DNA of 64,000 nt from Opisthocomus hoazin (lineage: Eukaryota; Chordata; Aves; Opisthocomiformes; Opisthocomidae): NCBI RefSeq assembly GCF_030867145.1, contig NC_134454.1:68182308-68246307 (forward strand), read 5' to 3'. Both the position numbers and the translations under genes were made by a program. The notes below the pieces were generated by a model that did no database searches, had not been told where the DNA came from, and was given only the letters and a program-made list of their open reading frames with translations. Shown piece after piece: positions 26,201 to 38,899 of this stretch. Each line of letters begins with the position of its first letter. Position 1 is the first letter of the stretch.

Positions 26201-26749
26201 AGAAACAGTCCTAGTTATGCAGGTGTTTCTTGGTTAATCACAGTTTACTGGCAAGTCTCAGAATCGAGAACATTGTGTTGTATTAGGTTGAAGGAGTCTT
26301 AAAATGTAAGGGAGAGTAGGTAATTCAATATCCACACGATATAAAGGTTAAGCTGAATCATAGTCTTCAACCACATTATGAAACACTTCCATTCAAAAAG
26401 GACACCAAAGCCATTGGCTTTCTCCAGCAAACATTATATAATGCATGAAATAACAGACCAAACACCTTGCAGAGATGTGGAAGGGAGCATGAACACCTAC
26501 CTCATCGTCCATGCTACATGAAAGATAGTATTGTTGGGAAATAAAAAAAAAACAGAATAGCAAAAACATCCTGTCCCTTAATTTGGAGGATCGTTATGCA
26601 ATGTAAAATACTACTGACTAAGACTGTTTCACAAGCAATAGCAATAAAATTACATTTTCTTATTGTTAAAAAACCCTAAGTACAGGAGAGAAAAATTTTC
26701 TTCAGGTGCCACAATCAACTGGCATCATTGTCACTAGAAGCACTGGTTT
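17223..26749. other. Intergenic, no confirmed gene
   Basis: AT-rich non-coding sequence. Noted: an exon-like minus-strand block at 20265-20392 (see findings), two small adjacent hairpins at 21248-21296, and AT-rich dinucleotide-type sequence at 23974-24043. The several frames of 60-90 codons have no family resemblance that I can see. Confidence 0.5.
23974..24043. repeat. Alternating TA/CATA simple repeat
   Basis: Imperfect alternation of purine and pyrimidine (ATATGTATGCGTACAATTAT, then ATATGTACATATACATATAT) over about 70 bp. It is likely an unstable microsatellite. Confidence 0.7.
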
Positions 26750-28695
26750 CACAGAATCACAGAATCACAGAATGGTAGAGATTGGAAGGGACCTCTGTGG
26801 GTCACCCAGTCCAACCCTCCTGCCGAAGCACGGTCACCTACAGCAGGCTGCACAGGAATTTGTCCAGGCGGTTGTTGAATGTCTCTGGAGAACGAGACTC
26901 CACAACCTCCCTGGGCAGCCTGTTCCAGTGCTCCGTCACCCTCAGAGGGAAGAAGTTCTTCCTCATGTTCAGACGGAACTTCCTGTGCTTCAGTTTGTGC
27001 CCGTTGCCCCTTGTCCTGTCGCTGGGCACCACTGAAAAGTTTGGCCCCATCCTCCTGACACCCACCCTTCAGATATTTATAAGCATTTATAAGGTCCCCT
27101 CGCAGCCTTCTCTTCTTCAGGCTGAACGAGCCCAACTCCCTCAGCCTTTGCTCTAGGAGAGATGGTCCAGTCCCCTCATCATCCTCGTAGCCCTCCACTG
27201 GACTCTCTCCAGTAGCTCCTCATCCTTCTTGAACTGGGGAGCCCAGAACTGGACACAGTACTCCAGATGAGGCCTCACCAGGGCAGTGTAGAGGGGAAGG
27301 AGAACCTCCCTCGACCTGCTGGCCACACTCTTCTTAATGCACCCCGGGATCCTATTAGCTTTCTTGGCAGCCAGGGCACACTGCTGGCTCATGGTCAACT
27401 TGTCATTCACCAGGACATCCAGGTCCCTCTCCGCAGAGCTGCTCTCCAGCAGGTCAGCCCCAAGCCTGTACTGGTGCATGGGGTTGTTCTTCCCCAGGTA
27501 CAGGACCCTGAACTTGCCCTTGTTGAACCTCATCAGGTTCTTCTCTGCCCAACTCTCCAGCCTATCCAGGTCACGCTGAATGGCAGCACAGCCTGCTAGT
27601 GTATCCACCACACCTCCCAGTTTGGTGTCATCAGCAAACTTGCTGAGGGTACACTCTAACTCTTCATCCAGGTCATTGATGAAAGAGTTGAACAAGACTG
27701 GGCCCAGTACTGACCCCTAGGGGACACCACTAGTTACTGGCCTCCAACTAGACTCAGCACCGCTGATGACAACCCTCTGAGTTCTGCCATTCAGCCAGTT
27801 CTCAATCCACCTCACTGACCACTCATCCAGCCCACACTTCCTCAGCTTCCCTAGGAGGATATCATGGGAGACCGTGTCGAAGGCCTTGCTAAAGTCGAGG
27901 TAGACAACATCCACGGCTCTCCCTTCATCTACCCAGCCAGTCATGCCATCATAGAAAGCTATCAGATCGGTCAAGCATGATTTCCTCTTGGTGAATCCAT
28001 GCTGACTACTCCTGATAACCTCCTTTTCCTCCACTTGCTTGATGATGACCTCCAGGATAAGCTGCTCCATCACCTTTCCCGGGATGGAGGTGAGGCTGAC
28101 CGGCCTGTAGTTCCCTGGGTCCTCCTTCTTGCCCTTTTTGAAGATTGGAGTGACATTGGCCTTTCCCCAGTCCTCGGGCACCTCTCCTGTCCTCCAGGAC
28201 CTCTCAAAGGTGATGGAGAGTGGCTCGGCAATGACATCCGCCAGCTCCCTCAGCACTCGTGGATGTATTCCATTGGGGCCCGTGGATTTGTGGACGTCCA
28301 GATCACTTAAGCGATCCCTCACACAGTCCTCCTCGACCAAGGGAAAGTCATCCTCTCTGTGGGCTTCCTCCCTTACCTCCAGGGCCTGGGATTCCTGAGG
28401 GCCTGCCTTGGCACTGAAGACTGAAGCAAAGAAGGCATTCAGTAGCTCTGCCTTCTCTGCATCCTCCGTCATCAGGACATCCGCCTCATTCATCAGCAGC
28501 CCCACATTGTCCCTAGCCTTCCTTTTGCTGCTGATGTAGTTGAAGAAGCCCTTCTTGTTGTTTTTGACATCCCTTGCCAGATTCAGTTCCAGGTGGGCCT
28601 TGGCCTTCCTCGTCGCATCCCTGCATGCTCTGACCACATTCCTGTATTCTTCCCAAGTGACCTGTCCCTCTTTCCACATTCCGTGGACCTTCAAT
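26750..28695 (-). mobile_element. CR1 LINE, young 5'-truncated copy with near-intact reverse transcriptase
   Basis: The best-preserved CR1 in the window, on the minus strand. Its 3' end carries three exact CACAGAAT (ATTCTGTG in sense) octamers at 26750-26773. The reading frame from about 28690 down to 27720 encodes the linker (EGQVTWEEYRNVVRACRDAT) and reverse transcriptase fingers and palm (NYRPVSLTSIPGKVMEQ; motif A YLDFSKAFDTVSHDIL), ending at GVP. There a TAG at 27717-27719 replaces the expected Gln codon of the conserved GVPQGS motif B. The same frame continues with [18 protein letters not shown] and motif [11 protein letters not shown], then the C-terminal domain ([16 protein letters not shown]), until a frameshift near 27160. 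The endonuclease and ORF1 are missing by 5' truncation. It cannot be active as it stands. Confidence 0.95.
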
Positions 28696-29565
28696 TCGAT
28701 AGAATATTCACTAAATACGTAACATAAGAAATCCCCCGTGACCACCTATTGTACCTCCTGTTTGATGCTGGCTATGAGATATCTTTGAACTGCTTCTTTA
28801 TAAAATCATTCTTTTGCTGGAAAAAGGCTCTTCTGAGATGTGTAAACCTCACCTATCCTTATATAACTAAGAGCACGTACATATTAAGTCATAAACAAGA
28901 CTCTTCTCCAGAAGTAAATCATAAATATTTACTGAGCATTTCAACTGTTCCTGAACCAATTCTTTTATTAGAAAAGAATATAACCAAAAGCTCCTAGTTA
29001 TCCTTAACTTTTCCATCTAGAAGCGTGTCCTCCTCTCTTGCCACCTTTCTGTGATTCCTACCTTCTGCTTTAAAATACAAAGTAATGTTTATTTTTCCCT
29101 TTCTTGATATCTATTATTTCTGAGACACTGCTTCAATTTAATGCTCTAAATGGGTTTTTTTTTATACTGTGTCATCTACTTTTTGATTCTGGGACATCTA
29201 GTAAAATCTTCTTTAAAATTTTCCAATAATCATTCACAATTTTTCTGTTCTTTTTATATGTACCTTTTAATTATTTACAGCATTTTTTAATGAAAGATAT
29301 GAAGAACAAATTTAGGAAAGCTACATACTACCCAAAACAGTTTTTGAGAAAAAAGGTTATTTTTTTAAACAAAAGAAATACTGTAAGCCAAAAAGAACTG
29401 CTTACAAAATAGGGTTTATTGAAGGCAAAGAACTGGTAGATTACACCAGTTATTGTTGAAAATAGAAGGGAGAAGTTTTCTAGTAGAATTGATTCATCTT
29501 GAGAATCTGTTTTGTTTGTTCTTTATCAATAAGCCTGGCATAAAAAGTAATGTGTTGAAGACAAA
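28696..29565. other. Intergenic spacer between CR1 copies
   Basis: AT-rich, with several poly-T tracts. Nothing recognisable. Confidence 0.6.
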
Positions 29566-30079
29566 GTTGGATATCCAGAGTGTTGTGTCCAGTTCTAGGC
29601 TCCTCCATACGAGAGAAACAAGGAGACCAGAGCAAGTCCAGCAGATGTCAATGAAGATGTAAGACCCCGGAGCATCTGTCATACGAAGAAAGGATGAAAG
29701 AGCTGGGACTGTTCAACATGGAGAGGAGAAGGCTCAGAGGGATCTTCTCAACCTGTACAAATGCCTGGTTGTGGGGGAGGAGAGGGGGCACAGAGAAGAT
29801 GGAGCCACACTCTTCACACTGGTGCCCAAAGAAAGAGCCAGAGGCAATAAGCATGAACTAGGAAATTACCTTTCAATGTAAGAAAACATTTTCTTACTGT
29901 GAGGGTGGCCAAACACTGGAACACGTTGCCCAAACATGTTGTGGATTCTCCACCTTTGAAGCTACTCAAAACCCTACTAGACATGGTCTTGAGCATCTTC
30001 CTTTAGGTGACCCTTGTTCAAGTTGGAATAGATGATCTTGAGGTCCGTCCCAACCTCAATCTTTTTGTGATTCTGTGAA
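29566..30079 (+). mobile_element. CR1 LINE 3' fragment
   Basis: Sense-oriented CR1 3' region: TGTTGTGTCCAGTTCTAGGC, CATGGAGAGGAGAAGGCTCA, GGTGGCCAAACACTGGAACA, and the tail GATGATCTTGAGGTCCGTCC then TTTTGTGATTCTGTG. It contains frameshifts. It lacks everything 5' of the ORF2 C-terminal region. Confidence 0.88.
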
Positions 30080-30734
30080 ACTAGAGGACAATGCTGACAT
30101 AAAAAAAAAAAAAAGTTTATAAGCTGGCCATAAATAAAATTCGATCAGAAATTTAAATGCTACAAACCTTCAGAATGAAGAAATTCTGCACAAACCCTCC
30201 AACAAGAAAAAATAGTTTAGAGGCTGAATTTGACCAGTTTATGAAGAGTTGGAATATACAGTTTCCCACAACATCTAGTAATAAGACTAATCCACTCAGA
30301 AGATACCTTCCAGTTTCAATTTCCAAAACTAGGTTTTTTAGAGCATGAAGTATGTAAGTACATTTTAGACATCCTGTTCTAGCCACAGTCAATTTGAATC
30401 AAGAGGTTGCTTCCCCTAAAGGCCTACCAGCATTAGTGTATATGTAACTGCTCCCTAACCCAGTTCTGTTAAATGACTCAGTTTATCCTGAACACACCTT
30501 AAACACAGTTTATCTTGAACATGTTTTTATTAGATGCTATTAAACCAGATAACTTTGGCAGAACTGTTAGAGAGCAACTGCAAACACAGGTCAGGTTGGA
30601 TGGTGGCCCCTCACATAAAAGTTTTGGCAAGTAACACTGGGAGCCAGCTTCTTAACTTGTACCAGCTATAGGCAGAACCATTCACCTTACTGTGCCCAAA
30701 ATTCCATGTGTTGATATTATTTTTTTTCTGGACA

Positions 30735-31351
30735 GTAAAGCAAGCCAACTCAGACTAAATAAACATGCAGTTCGTGTATCAAGATTTGCTAGGGCCCCAA
30801 GTGCACCCCTTCTCCAGCGATTGTGGCCCCACCTCAAGTACTGCATGCAGTCTTGGGCACCTCAATATAAGAAGGACATCAGACTATTAGAGTGTGTCCA
30901 GAGCAAGGTGACCAAGATGGTGAAAAACCTCGAGGGCAAGACTCAAGGAGTGGCTTAGGTCACGTGGCTTGTTCAGCTTGGAGAAGAGAAGGCTGGGGGG
31001 TGACCTCATCACAGCCTACAGCTTCCTCATGGGGGGCAGCGGAGGGCGACGTGCTGGTCTCCTCTCTCTGGTGACCAGCGATAGGACACAAGAAGATGGA
31101 ATGAAGATGCCTTGGGGGCAGTTCAAACTGGGCATTAGGAAAAGGTTCTTCACTGACAGGGTGGTCGATCACTGGAACAGACTCTCCAGGGCAGTGGTCA
31201 CGCCACCAAACCTGTGAGAGTTCAAGGAGCATCTGGATGATGCTTTTAGTCATATGGTTTAGTTTTAGGTAGTCCTGTGAGAAGCAAGGAGTTGGACTTG
31301 ATGATCCTATGGGCCCCTTCCAACCTGAGATATTCTATGATTCCATGATTT
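30735..31351 (+). mobile_element. CR1 LINE 3' fragment
   Basis: Sense-oriented CR1 covering the ORF2 C-terminal region and 3'UTR: AAGCAAGCCAACTC, GTGGCCCCACCTCAAGTACT, GTTCAGCTTGGAGAAGAGAA, GGTGGTCGATCACTGGAACA, and the tail CCCTTCCAACCTGAGATATT then CTATGATTCCATGATT. The tail octamer variant (TTCTATGA) differs from the TTCTGTGA of the 26.7- and 29.6-kb copies, so it belongs to another CR1 subfamily. A readable frame (FSLEKRRLGGDLITAYSFL) remains near 30970-31030. Confidence 0.88.
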
Positions 31352-31949
31352 AGCTGCCTATGGCTCAAGCTCAGCACTGGCTTCATGCAGCTCTGTGACC
31401 TTGAGTCAGAGGGCTGTGTAGAAAGAGGGAGTGGTGTGAAAAAAAGCTATGGGAAATGAGGTCTTGTCCACCTTCACTCTAGAGCTGCTTTCAACCTTGG
31501 GCTCCTGCTCTCAGTCTCTGCCTGAATTTTGTTGCAGGAATGCCTGTGGAATGTCCTTGGTCTTCTACGTTCCTGACTCTTGACTCTGATCCTGATCTGC
31601 TCACCTGACTTTCTGGCTTGATCTTGGACCAGTCTCATCATTATAGTCTTGCCTGGTGATCTGAACTGTTGGCTGAACCTTGCTACCATCACAAGGCCTG
31701 CTCTGCTCTTTGAACACAGCTACTGTAGGACTGTACCCCTGTCAGTGAGGCCACCGTCCTGCCTGCCTTGACCCCTGGCTGGCCCTCCCTTACAGAGTGG
31801 CCTGCCCATGCTACTTCCAGCCAAGCACGACCATGAACCTTTGGAGGGTACAGAATAAATTCCTATGCTAATTCTGTGGGTAGAGCTCTCAAAAAGCATG
31901 CATACAGGAAGCAATATTTCCACCTTTAAAAACACATCTAATCTCTTCA

Positions 31950-32617
31950 TGCTGCAGATTTAACCCTGCAGGCAGCAACTGGGATCCCGCAGCCACTCAC
32001 TTGCTCCTCCCCCCACCCCAGTGGGATGGGAAGGAGAATGGACAAAAAGTAAAACTTGTGGGTTGAGATAAAGACAGCTTAATAAGACAACAATGATAAT
32101 AATAATAATAACAATAATAATAACAACAATAACATCATCAACATCAAAAATAAATAATAATATGCAAAACAAGCTAGATACAAGGCAATTTTTCTCACCA
32201 GCTGATGACCAATTGTGCAGCCAGTCCTTGAGCAGCAAACACGGAGCTCATGGATTTCGCAGAACTCACTCAGAGTGAGTTTTCACTCAGAAAAGGGGTT
32301 TCAAACTCATGGAAAAGATCGAATGCAGGGAAACGGGATTCCTGCCCCCCCAGCCAACCCCCCCATTCACAAATGGAGCATGCCGTCCACGGTAAGGGAT
32401 ATTTCCACCGGCCAGCTTGTGCTGCCTGCCTGGCTGTGCTCCCTCCCAGCTCTCTCACACCTGCTCATTAATGGAATGTAAGAAACTGGAAAAAGTCCTT
32501 GATTTCATAGCAACACCTGAAAACATCAATGTATTATCAGCATTCTTCTCATACTAAATCCAAAACACAACAGCTACTGGGAAGAAAATGAACTCTATCC
32601 CAGCTGAAACCAGGACA
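31950..32617 (-). mobile_element. Solo LTR of an avian ERVL-like endogenous retrovirus
   Basis: A 668-bp unit with TG...CA ends. On the plus strand it starts TGCTGCAGATTTAACCC and ends CAGCTGAAACCAGGACA. This matches the recurring avian LTR whose ends read TGTCGTGGTTTAACCCC and CAGCTGAAACCAGGACA. Internal landmarks also fit: CCCCAGTGGGATGGGAAGG, AAACTTGTGGGTTGAGATAA, the AAT-rich tract, CAGCCAGTCCTTGAGCAGC, and GAAAACATCAATGTATTATC. No gag, pol or env sequence flanks it, so it looks like a solo LTR left by recombination. The sense direction is probably minus, because a degenerate polyadenylation region (ATTAAG) sits near the minus-strand 3' end. No clean target-site duplication could be read. 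Confidence 0.8.
32091..32164 (+). repeat. AAT/AAC trinucleotide-rich tract inside the LTR
   Basis: Repeated AATAAT and AACAAT triplets within the LTR, a known expandable region of this LTR type. Confidence 0.8.
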
Positions 32618-35600
32618 CTTCTATAATGGCTTTCCTCTACCAAGAGAAAGGACAGTCAGGTGAGCGTTCAAACCTACTGCTGTGGCATGCCTTGGAATGG
32701 AGACACGGTTAAGGAAAAAGCACATGATTTTCTTGCTGGGATGAAACATCCCAATGGCAATTTTCAGTTGCCTGACATCAAGTGTCTGAGTTTTGCAAGC
32801 TACGCTACCAAGCTGCTTCTAAACAAATCAGATGTATGCTACTGTATTCAATGACAAAGTTACACAACTTCAGTTGGTTGTGTTTCCTAAGTGAAGCCTG
32901 CTCCAAGTGTATACTCCATATGTTTGAAACTTACGAGTGGACCTGGCATTGGCAAAGACAGGCAAGCTGACAGTTACCCAGACTGATATACTTGTCATTA
33001 ACAATGTGAATTCAAGAACATATATTTATATGTTTTGCAAAACTGACCACTGTTGTTATGATAAAGGTAAATTTATGTCAGTGAGATATCACTGCTGTGA
33101 GGGCATTTCTAGGAGCATTATTTCCTATAATTTCAGGAAGAAAGAAATAAGTAAGAGTTCCATAGCAGTGTAGCATGTATCTTTTCTGATTGTCTTTTGA
33201 ACATATGGTATCATTTAAACACGTGGTCCTGAAGTTGAGGTGTTTCAGATGACAAAATCAGCATCAAGACTGGCTGATGTTCAGATGTCCTAGTCTTGGC
33301 AATGTTCCTTCATGCTTGGTCATTCTGCTTTGGTAAGAATGAACTGGAAACTTTTACCCTGGTTTACCAGGAATCCTTGTGGTACCCTGTAAGAAGGAAA
33401 TCAAAATCGCAAGAGCTACGAAAAGGAACTTTTGTTTAGGAAAATGTGTTACTTGAACTAGAATTTAGCAAGGACACTACATATTCCCCAACTATGTGAT
33501 GAACAATTCAGAGCACTGAAACACTATACAGTACAATTATTATTACTGCAAGTATCAGGACCTCATTCTTACACCATGTGCAGAGCACAGTGATTCAGCT
33601 AAAGAGGTTCTTGCAGGAACTATCCTGGGACATTTGTTCGGTTCCAATTAGTGACAGTGTGCCGTGGTGAAACAGCTGGAACACTTAGTGAAGCAGTATC
33701 ATTACCTCCCATAGCTCTTGGAAAGAAACTATAAAAACAATAGTTATGCTCAGCTCTTCTAGGAAATGTGATGCATTAGACAGAAGTATGGTTCTGGTTC
33801 TCTAGTTCTTCTCAGAACATGCCTAGTAAGTTTCTAACTTTGGAGTGTACATCAGTTAAGTTCTAAAAAGAATGTCATTTAAGACCTCATTGTCAAACAG
33901 TCACCTCAGTTTTGGCTTCTCTGCTAAAGAAGCCACAAAATGAACCTGCTTGTGCACAGTTTTGGGGATGCGTCTAGTTACCCACCACAAATACCAACTT
34001 CTAGTTAAGTTTTAGTAATGGAAAATAGGGTAAGACCACAAATAGAAGTATCAGAGCTGCACCAACCCATACACCCTGAATTGTGTTTAAAGGTTGTGTT
34101 TAAAACCATTACTTGCATACAGCTTTATAATAGACATAAATTGGTTGTTAAACTCAAGCTTCTACAAGATCAAGGAAAATCTGAACCCTAAAAGTTAAAC
34201 TAATAGTCATGCTGGCACTGTGTCCCTTATTCAAGACAGTGAATAAATATTACCACCTACATACCCATAAGGACACAGATTTGGTTCACCGAAGGATACG
34301 CTGTTTGTTTGGGTCCCTTGCACTTCAATCTGGCATTTAAGTGAGGTGTGTCAGCCGGGAACACTGTCCTCAGTCCTCAGTGCCCTCTGCAGTCGGCGAG
34401 AGGGAACGGGCGGCTCCGGAGCTACCCGCACCACGACGAGCCCAAACCACTGCTCAGAGGCACCCGTCTTTCTCCACCGCCCCTCTCCACTGTTCCCGGG
34501 GGAGCAGACTTCTGGGGAGATGCCTAGAATTTTCAGAGTCAGCCCAGGCCTAGTGTCACAGCTGGCACATGATCCCATGATTTTCAGTTTCTTACCTGAA
34601 CTGCTATGCTAAGCTAGCTCTGGGAAAACCTCCAAGAATTTATGAAGCTGTAATGATGATGATTTTTTTTCTCTCCTTCCCTTTAACATAACCCAAGAAA
34701 ATCCACAAGCCAGTTAATACCCGTATCACCCGTGACCATTCAGAATACAGTAATGATCTAGGAGAAGAAAAGATCTCTTTAACAACTTCCATTTGTATCT
34801 TTGATAATTCTTTTCCCTTTTTGAACTGTAAGAAGACTTAAAATAGGAACAAATGAAGGACGGAGTAAGCCCTGACACACTCTAGTGCTTCAATTATATG
34901 ATTCCTCACAAGGAAAAAAACATTGTAAAAACTATGCTATTGCATAAATGAGTCCACCTAGAGCACAGAAATGTTTGATCGTTCTTTAACTGAATATTTG
35001 ATATGCATACTTCTATGACTTTTTTAAGATACAGAAGTGTGCAGCATGTTACTCGGCTGATGGGTCAGGCACTGTACCAACACACACTCTGTCCTTGAAA
35101 GTATATAGCAGCAAAACAATTTGTAAGGATGGTTTGACGTGAATTAAGTAGAGCAGCAGTACTACTCATTATTTTGACTGCTTTCGTCTCAGGTACTCAG
35201 ACCTAGCTGTATTGAATGGTAGCCAAACTACAAATATATGGGGTTTTTCATGCAATTTACAGAATAAAGATATACTGCAGATCCACTTAAAGATAAAAGA
35301 CCAATGTTTTTAAACAAAGATTTGTAGCAGAAAAATAATCCTTAATCCCCAGTGGTACAAAGATGTTTTGTTGGCTCAAGTAAAGCTATAAAAACTAGAA
35401 TGTTTACTGGATGGCACATACTGTGGATATATCATACACTGTCAAAAAAGTGCCAATAAAGCTTTCTCAGCTTAGAGACCTTACAGGCTGGAGAAAAAAA
35501 CAATAGTCCAATTACTTTTCAAAACTGTTCAAAAAACAACCATTGTGCAATGGCACAAGAATTCCACCTAGCTCTTCTAGAAACAGGGATAGTCAGCAGG

Positions 35601-37629
35601 TGGGGTACAACATGCCCAGGATGTTAATAAGATACATAAACATTACTGGAGAATTCATGCTGTACATAGAAAAAAAGTAGCTTCAAGGAACTAGTTTATC
35701 CTCAGGATTCACAAATTATAAAAGGGTAGTTAGAGATTACACTGCATGAAATATTTAGCAGCTTCCTTATGTGGAATGATTCTGGACCACTAATACATGT
35801 CAACAGATGTGAGTGAAATGAATACGTTTACTCAAAGCTTGTCTTCACCACTCACACTCAGACACTCATAGACTCTTCAGTCACTGTCGGCATGAGAAAG
35901 GCTTTGCTCTCATGCAAGTAACTCTCCCATTTTCCATCCCTGTATTACATTCTCAGGAGACTTCTCTGCATTGTATCTTACTTTATTAGTGCTGGATTTC
36001 TGGACCGCTGTTTCCATTCCTCTGCCCACTCCCTCTTTAAAAGTGTGACAATGGACGGTAATGCTTGTCCCCTCCAGCATGCTCTCATGAAATTCCATTG
36101 AAACAGAACTTTTAATGTTGTGCATAAATATGTTGTTATATCTACACATAAAAACTAACTAGTGATTTAATTTTATCAAAGTTGATGGTTTATAAATTCA
36201 TACTGTATTATATTTTGATGCTGCTTCTGCCGCTGCTGCCATTGAGGTTACGTCGTTGCCAAAAAGCTTAACTCCATCCTAAGTAAAGTTCCTTCCTAGC
36301 CTAGATACCTGGAATGACATCTAGGTAAATCGTTATGACATTTAGTACGAATTGTGACTTTCACACTTCAAACAATGTGATCTTTCATCAGTGGATCCTC
36401 TCCCGCTCTTTCCTAAGCCCTCTAATTCTCTTACTCATCCACTTGCAACTGACAGATACAAAATTAAAGAGTGTCTGCCTTAAAATACACACAGGCATAT
36501 ACATAGCTCTAAATCCCAGAACAGAGTCATTTAAAGGAATTCGAGATGAGATGTAAAAGAAAGCGCAGATTTACGAAGTAGCAGTTAACTGCCAAAATTA
36601 TAATTAACATAAACATACGCTTTATGTGGTCTTTTAAAGTATTCTGATCCTGTGCTAAGGATCGTGCCTCTTTGTTCAAGTAGTGAATTCTGGAATTTCT
36701 GTTTGCTCTTTGACTACTTAAAGTACAACAACTGAGTAACTCAGAAAATCAAAACAAGTACCCTGTGGCTTTGTGGTTGAAGTATTCTGATTTTGGTAGA
36801 ATGCAAGCCCCAAATGAAGCCTTCCCATCGAGTAATAATCCTACAACATCTCTTCATTCCTAACACAGATGCACTGCAGCTTTCAGCCAAGGTTGTAGCC
36901 TGGGCTTCTCTTCTCTACCTAGCTGCCTACTGTCTCAAATCTGAAAGGAGCAGAACTATTATGCACGAGACCTCTACTACTTTGCCAATATAACTGGCCA
37001 ACAACTTCAGAAGCTATCAAGATAAGAAGGTCACCAGAAATGGTAATTACATAAGATCTGTTTTCTTACTGAAGTTTATTAAAAATCCCTACTTTTTGTT
37101 TCTTCCCTGCCACAGTGAATCAAGCACTTTCCTTTTTAAATCCATATGGCAGAGAAAACCTAAAAAGACAGACAGATTAAGGCTATTACTATTTTGTGAA
37201 AGACTGGAACTGGAGATTAATTTTGCAGCAGGTCTAAAGATGGTGATATTAATCAGCTTGTATATAGCTGTTGACTAATTCAGCGCTTATTTTGGCATAA
37301 GTACCTGAATTCGACATCCACACATCAGAAATGTAACTGTGTCCCGTCTAGGCTGATATGCAATTTTACCAGAAATAGGCTACACTTATGTAACAGCCCA
37401 TCTACTTTTAACTTATCCACATAGCATGCAAAAACATTTTATAATGAACCAACAGATACAACACCACAGAACGAATATCTAAGCTCCAACAAATTTAGGC
37501 TGTTATATTCTGCCAACATTTACAAATCACAGACCAAACAGGGACCTATAACCTCTCTAAGAGCATAAATGCTCATGTAAATGGCTGAGTATCACATGTA
37601 CAGAGATACATATACAGATACCTACCAAC
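32618..37629. other. Intergenic, no gene identified
   Basis: AT-rich non-coding sequence, except for a short CpG-dense patch at 34341-34510, listed separately. No exon or recent repeat was recognised. Confidence 0.55.
34341..34510. other. Isolated CpG-dense patch
   Basis: About 170 bp with roughly a dozen CpGs (for example TCGGCGAGAGGGAACGGGCG and CCCGCACCACGACGAGCC) in a CpG-poor region. All frames are ambiguous. It may be the first exon or promoter of a non-coding transcript, or a GC-rich repeat remnant. Confidence 0.35.
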
Positions 37630-38890
37630 GGTCTCAGGAGTCTGGGGAGGTGCCTGCCAACCATGTTCCCACTAGCCAGTGTCCCTGCTTGCCAGTGTTA
37701 TTCCAATCTACCAGAAGGGCGTGAGGGAAGACCCAGGAGACTGCAGACCTGTTAGTCTAACCTCCGTTCCTGGAAAAATTATGGACACGATTATACTGGG
37801 TTCTGTTGAAAGAAGTTCAAAGAACAACGCAATTGTCAGGCACAGTCAATGTGGGTTCACAGAGAGAAAGTCCTGCTGAACTACTTTGATATCCTTCTAT
37901 GATAAGGTCACCTGTCTAGTGAATAAAGCGAGGTGGTGGATGGAGCTTCTCTGGATTTTAGTGAGGCTTTTGATACTGTCCCTCACAGCATCCTTCTGGA
38001 CAAGTTGTCCAGCCGTGGGATGAGCAGGCACACGGTGCACTGTGCGAAGAACCAGCTGGGCGGCAGGGCTCCAAGGGTTGTAGTGAAAGGGGCTACGTCT
38101 GGGTGGCGGCCGCTCACCAGCCCTGTTCCTTGGGGCTCAGTTCTAGGGCCAGCTCTGTCCAAATTATCGACAACCTGGATGCAGGAGTTGAATTCACCGC
38201 TAGCGAGTTTGCTGATGATACCAAACCGGGAGAAGGCTGTTGACTGTCCTGAGGGACAAGGTGCCTTGCAGAGGGATCTAGACAGATGGAGCACGGGGAA
38301 ATAATTAACGGGACGAAATTTAACAAGAAGAAATGTCAGATTCTGCACTGAGGACAGAGTAACGCCGGGCACAAGTGTAAACTGGGAGAAGCTGGAGAGC
38401 AGCCCTGCAGAGAGGGTCCTGGGGGTGCTGGCTGGCAGCAGGCTCCACAGGAGTCAGCCGTGTGCCCTGGCAGCCCGGAGGGCAAATCGTGGCCTCGGGT
38501 GCATCAAGCACAGCACAACCGGCCGGTCAGGAGAGGTGACCGTCCCGCTGCGTTCAGCGCTGGTGCGGCCTCACCTGCCGTGCTGGGGGCAGTGCTGGGC
38601 CCCACTGTTTAAGAAGGATGTGCAGGATCTGGAATGCACCCAGAGGAGGGCAACAAAGCTGGGGAGAGGGCTGGAAGGCATGTCCTGTGAGGAGCGGCTG
38701 AAGACTCTGGGCTTGTCTAGTTTGGAGAGAAGGAGGCCGAGGGGCGACCTCGTTGCTCCCTGCAGCTTCCTGAGGGGGGGACGTGGAGAGGAGGGAGGTG
38801 CTGAGCTCTTCTCCCTGGGATCCAGCGATAGGATGCGTGAGAACGGTTCAAAGCTGTGCCAGGGGAGGTTCAGACTGGACATCAAGAAGC
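37630..38890 (+). mobile_element. CR1 LINE segment, copy B (both ends missing)
   Basis: A CR1 ORF2 segment in the same orientation as copy A. From 37680 on it aligns to 7022 on with a constant offset of 30,658 and no indels through about 38885. I saw no difference over the first 763 bp, and about a dozen substitutions in two clusters after that (38443-38510 and 38825-38890). Stops and frameshifts are shared with copy A. Upstream of 37679 the two copies are still alignable CR1, but clearly diverged. The usual CR1 3'UTR and octamer tail are absent. Homology stops at about 38890, where the SMIM15 CpG island begins. Loss of the 3' end is not how CR1 inserts, so a secondary event is needed. Confidence 0.92.
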
Positions 38891-38899
38891 CCCTCACAG

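Noticed and set aside
32091-32164. CRISPR-like or tandem-array interpretation of the AAT-rich tract
   Set aside because: It is a simple trinucleotide tract inside an LTR, with no repeat-spacer structure. No CRISPR array exists in this window.
1-37629. ZSWIM6 exons or its promoter, expected on this side by synteny with human
   Set aside because: No ZSWIM6-like coding sequence or large CpG island was recognised. It probably lies further left.
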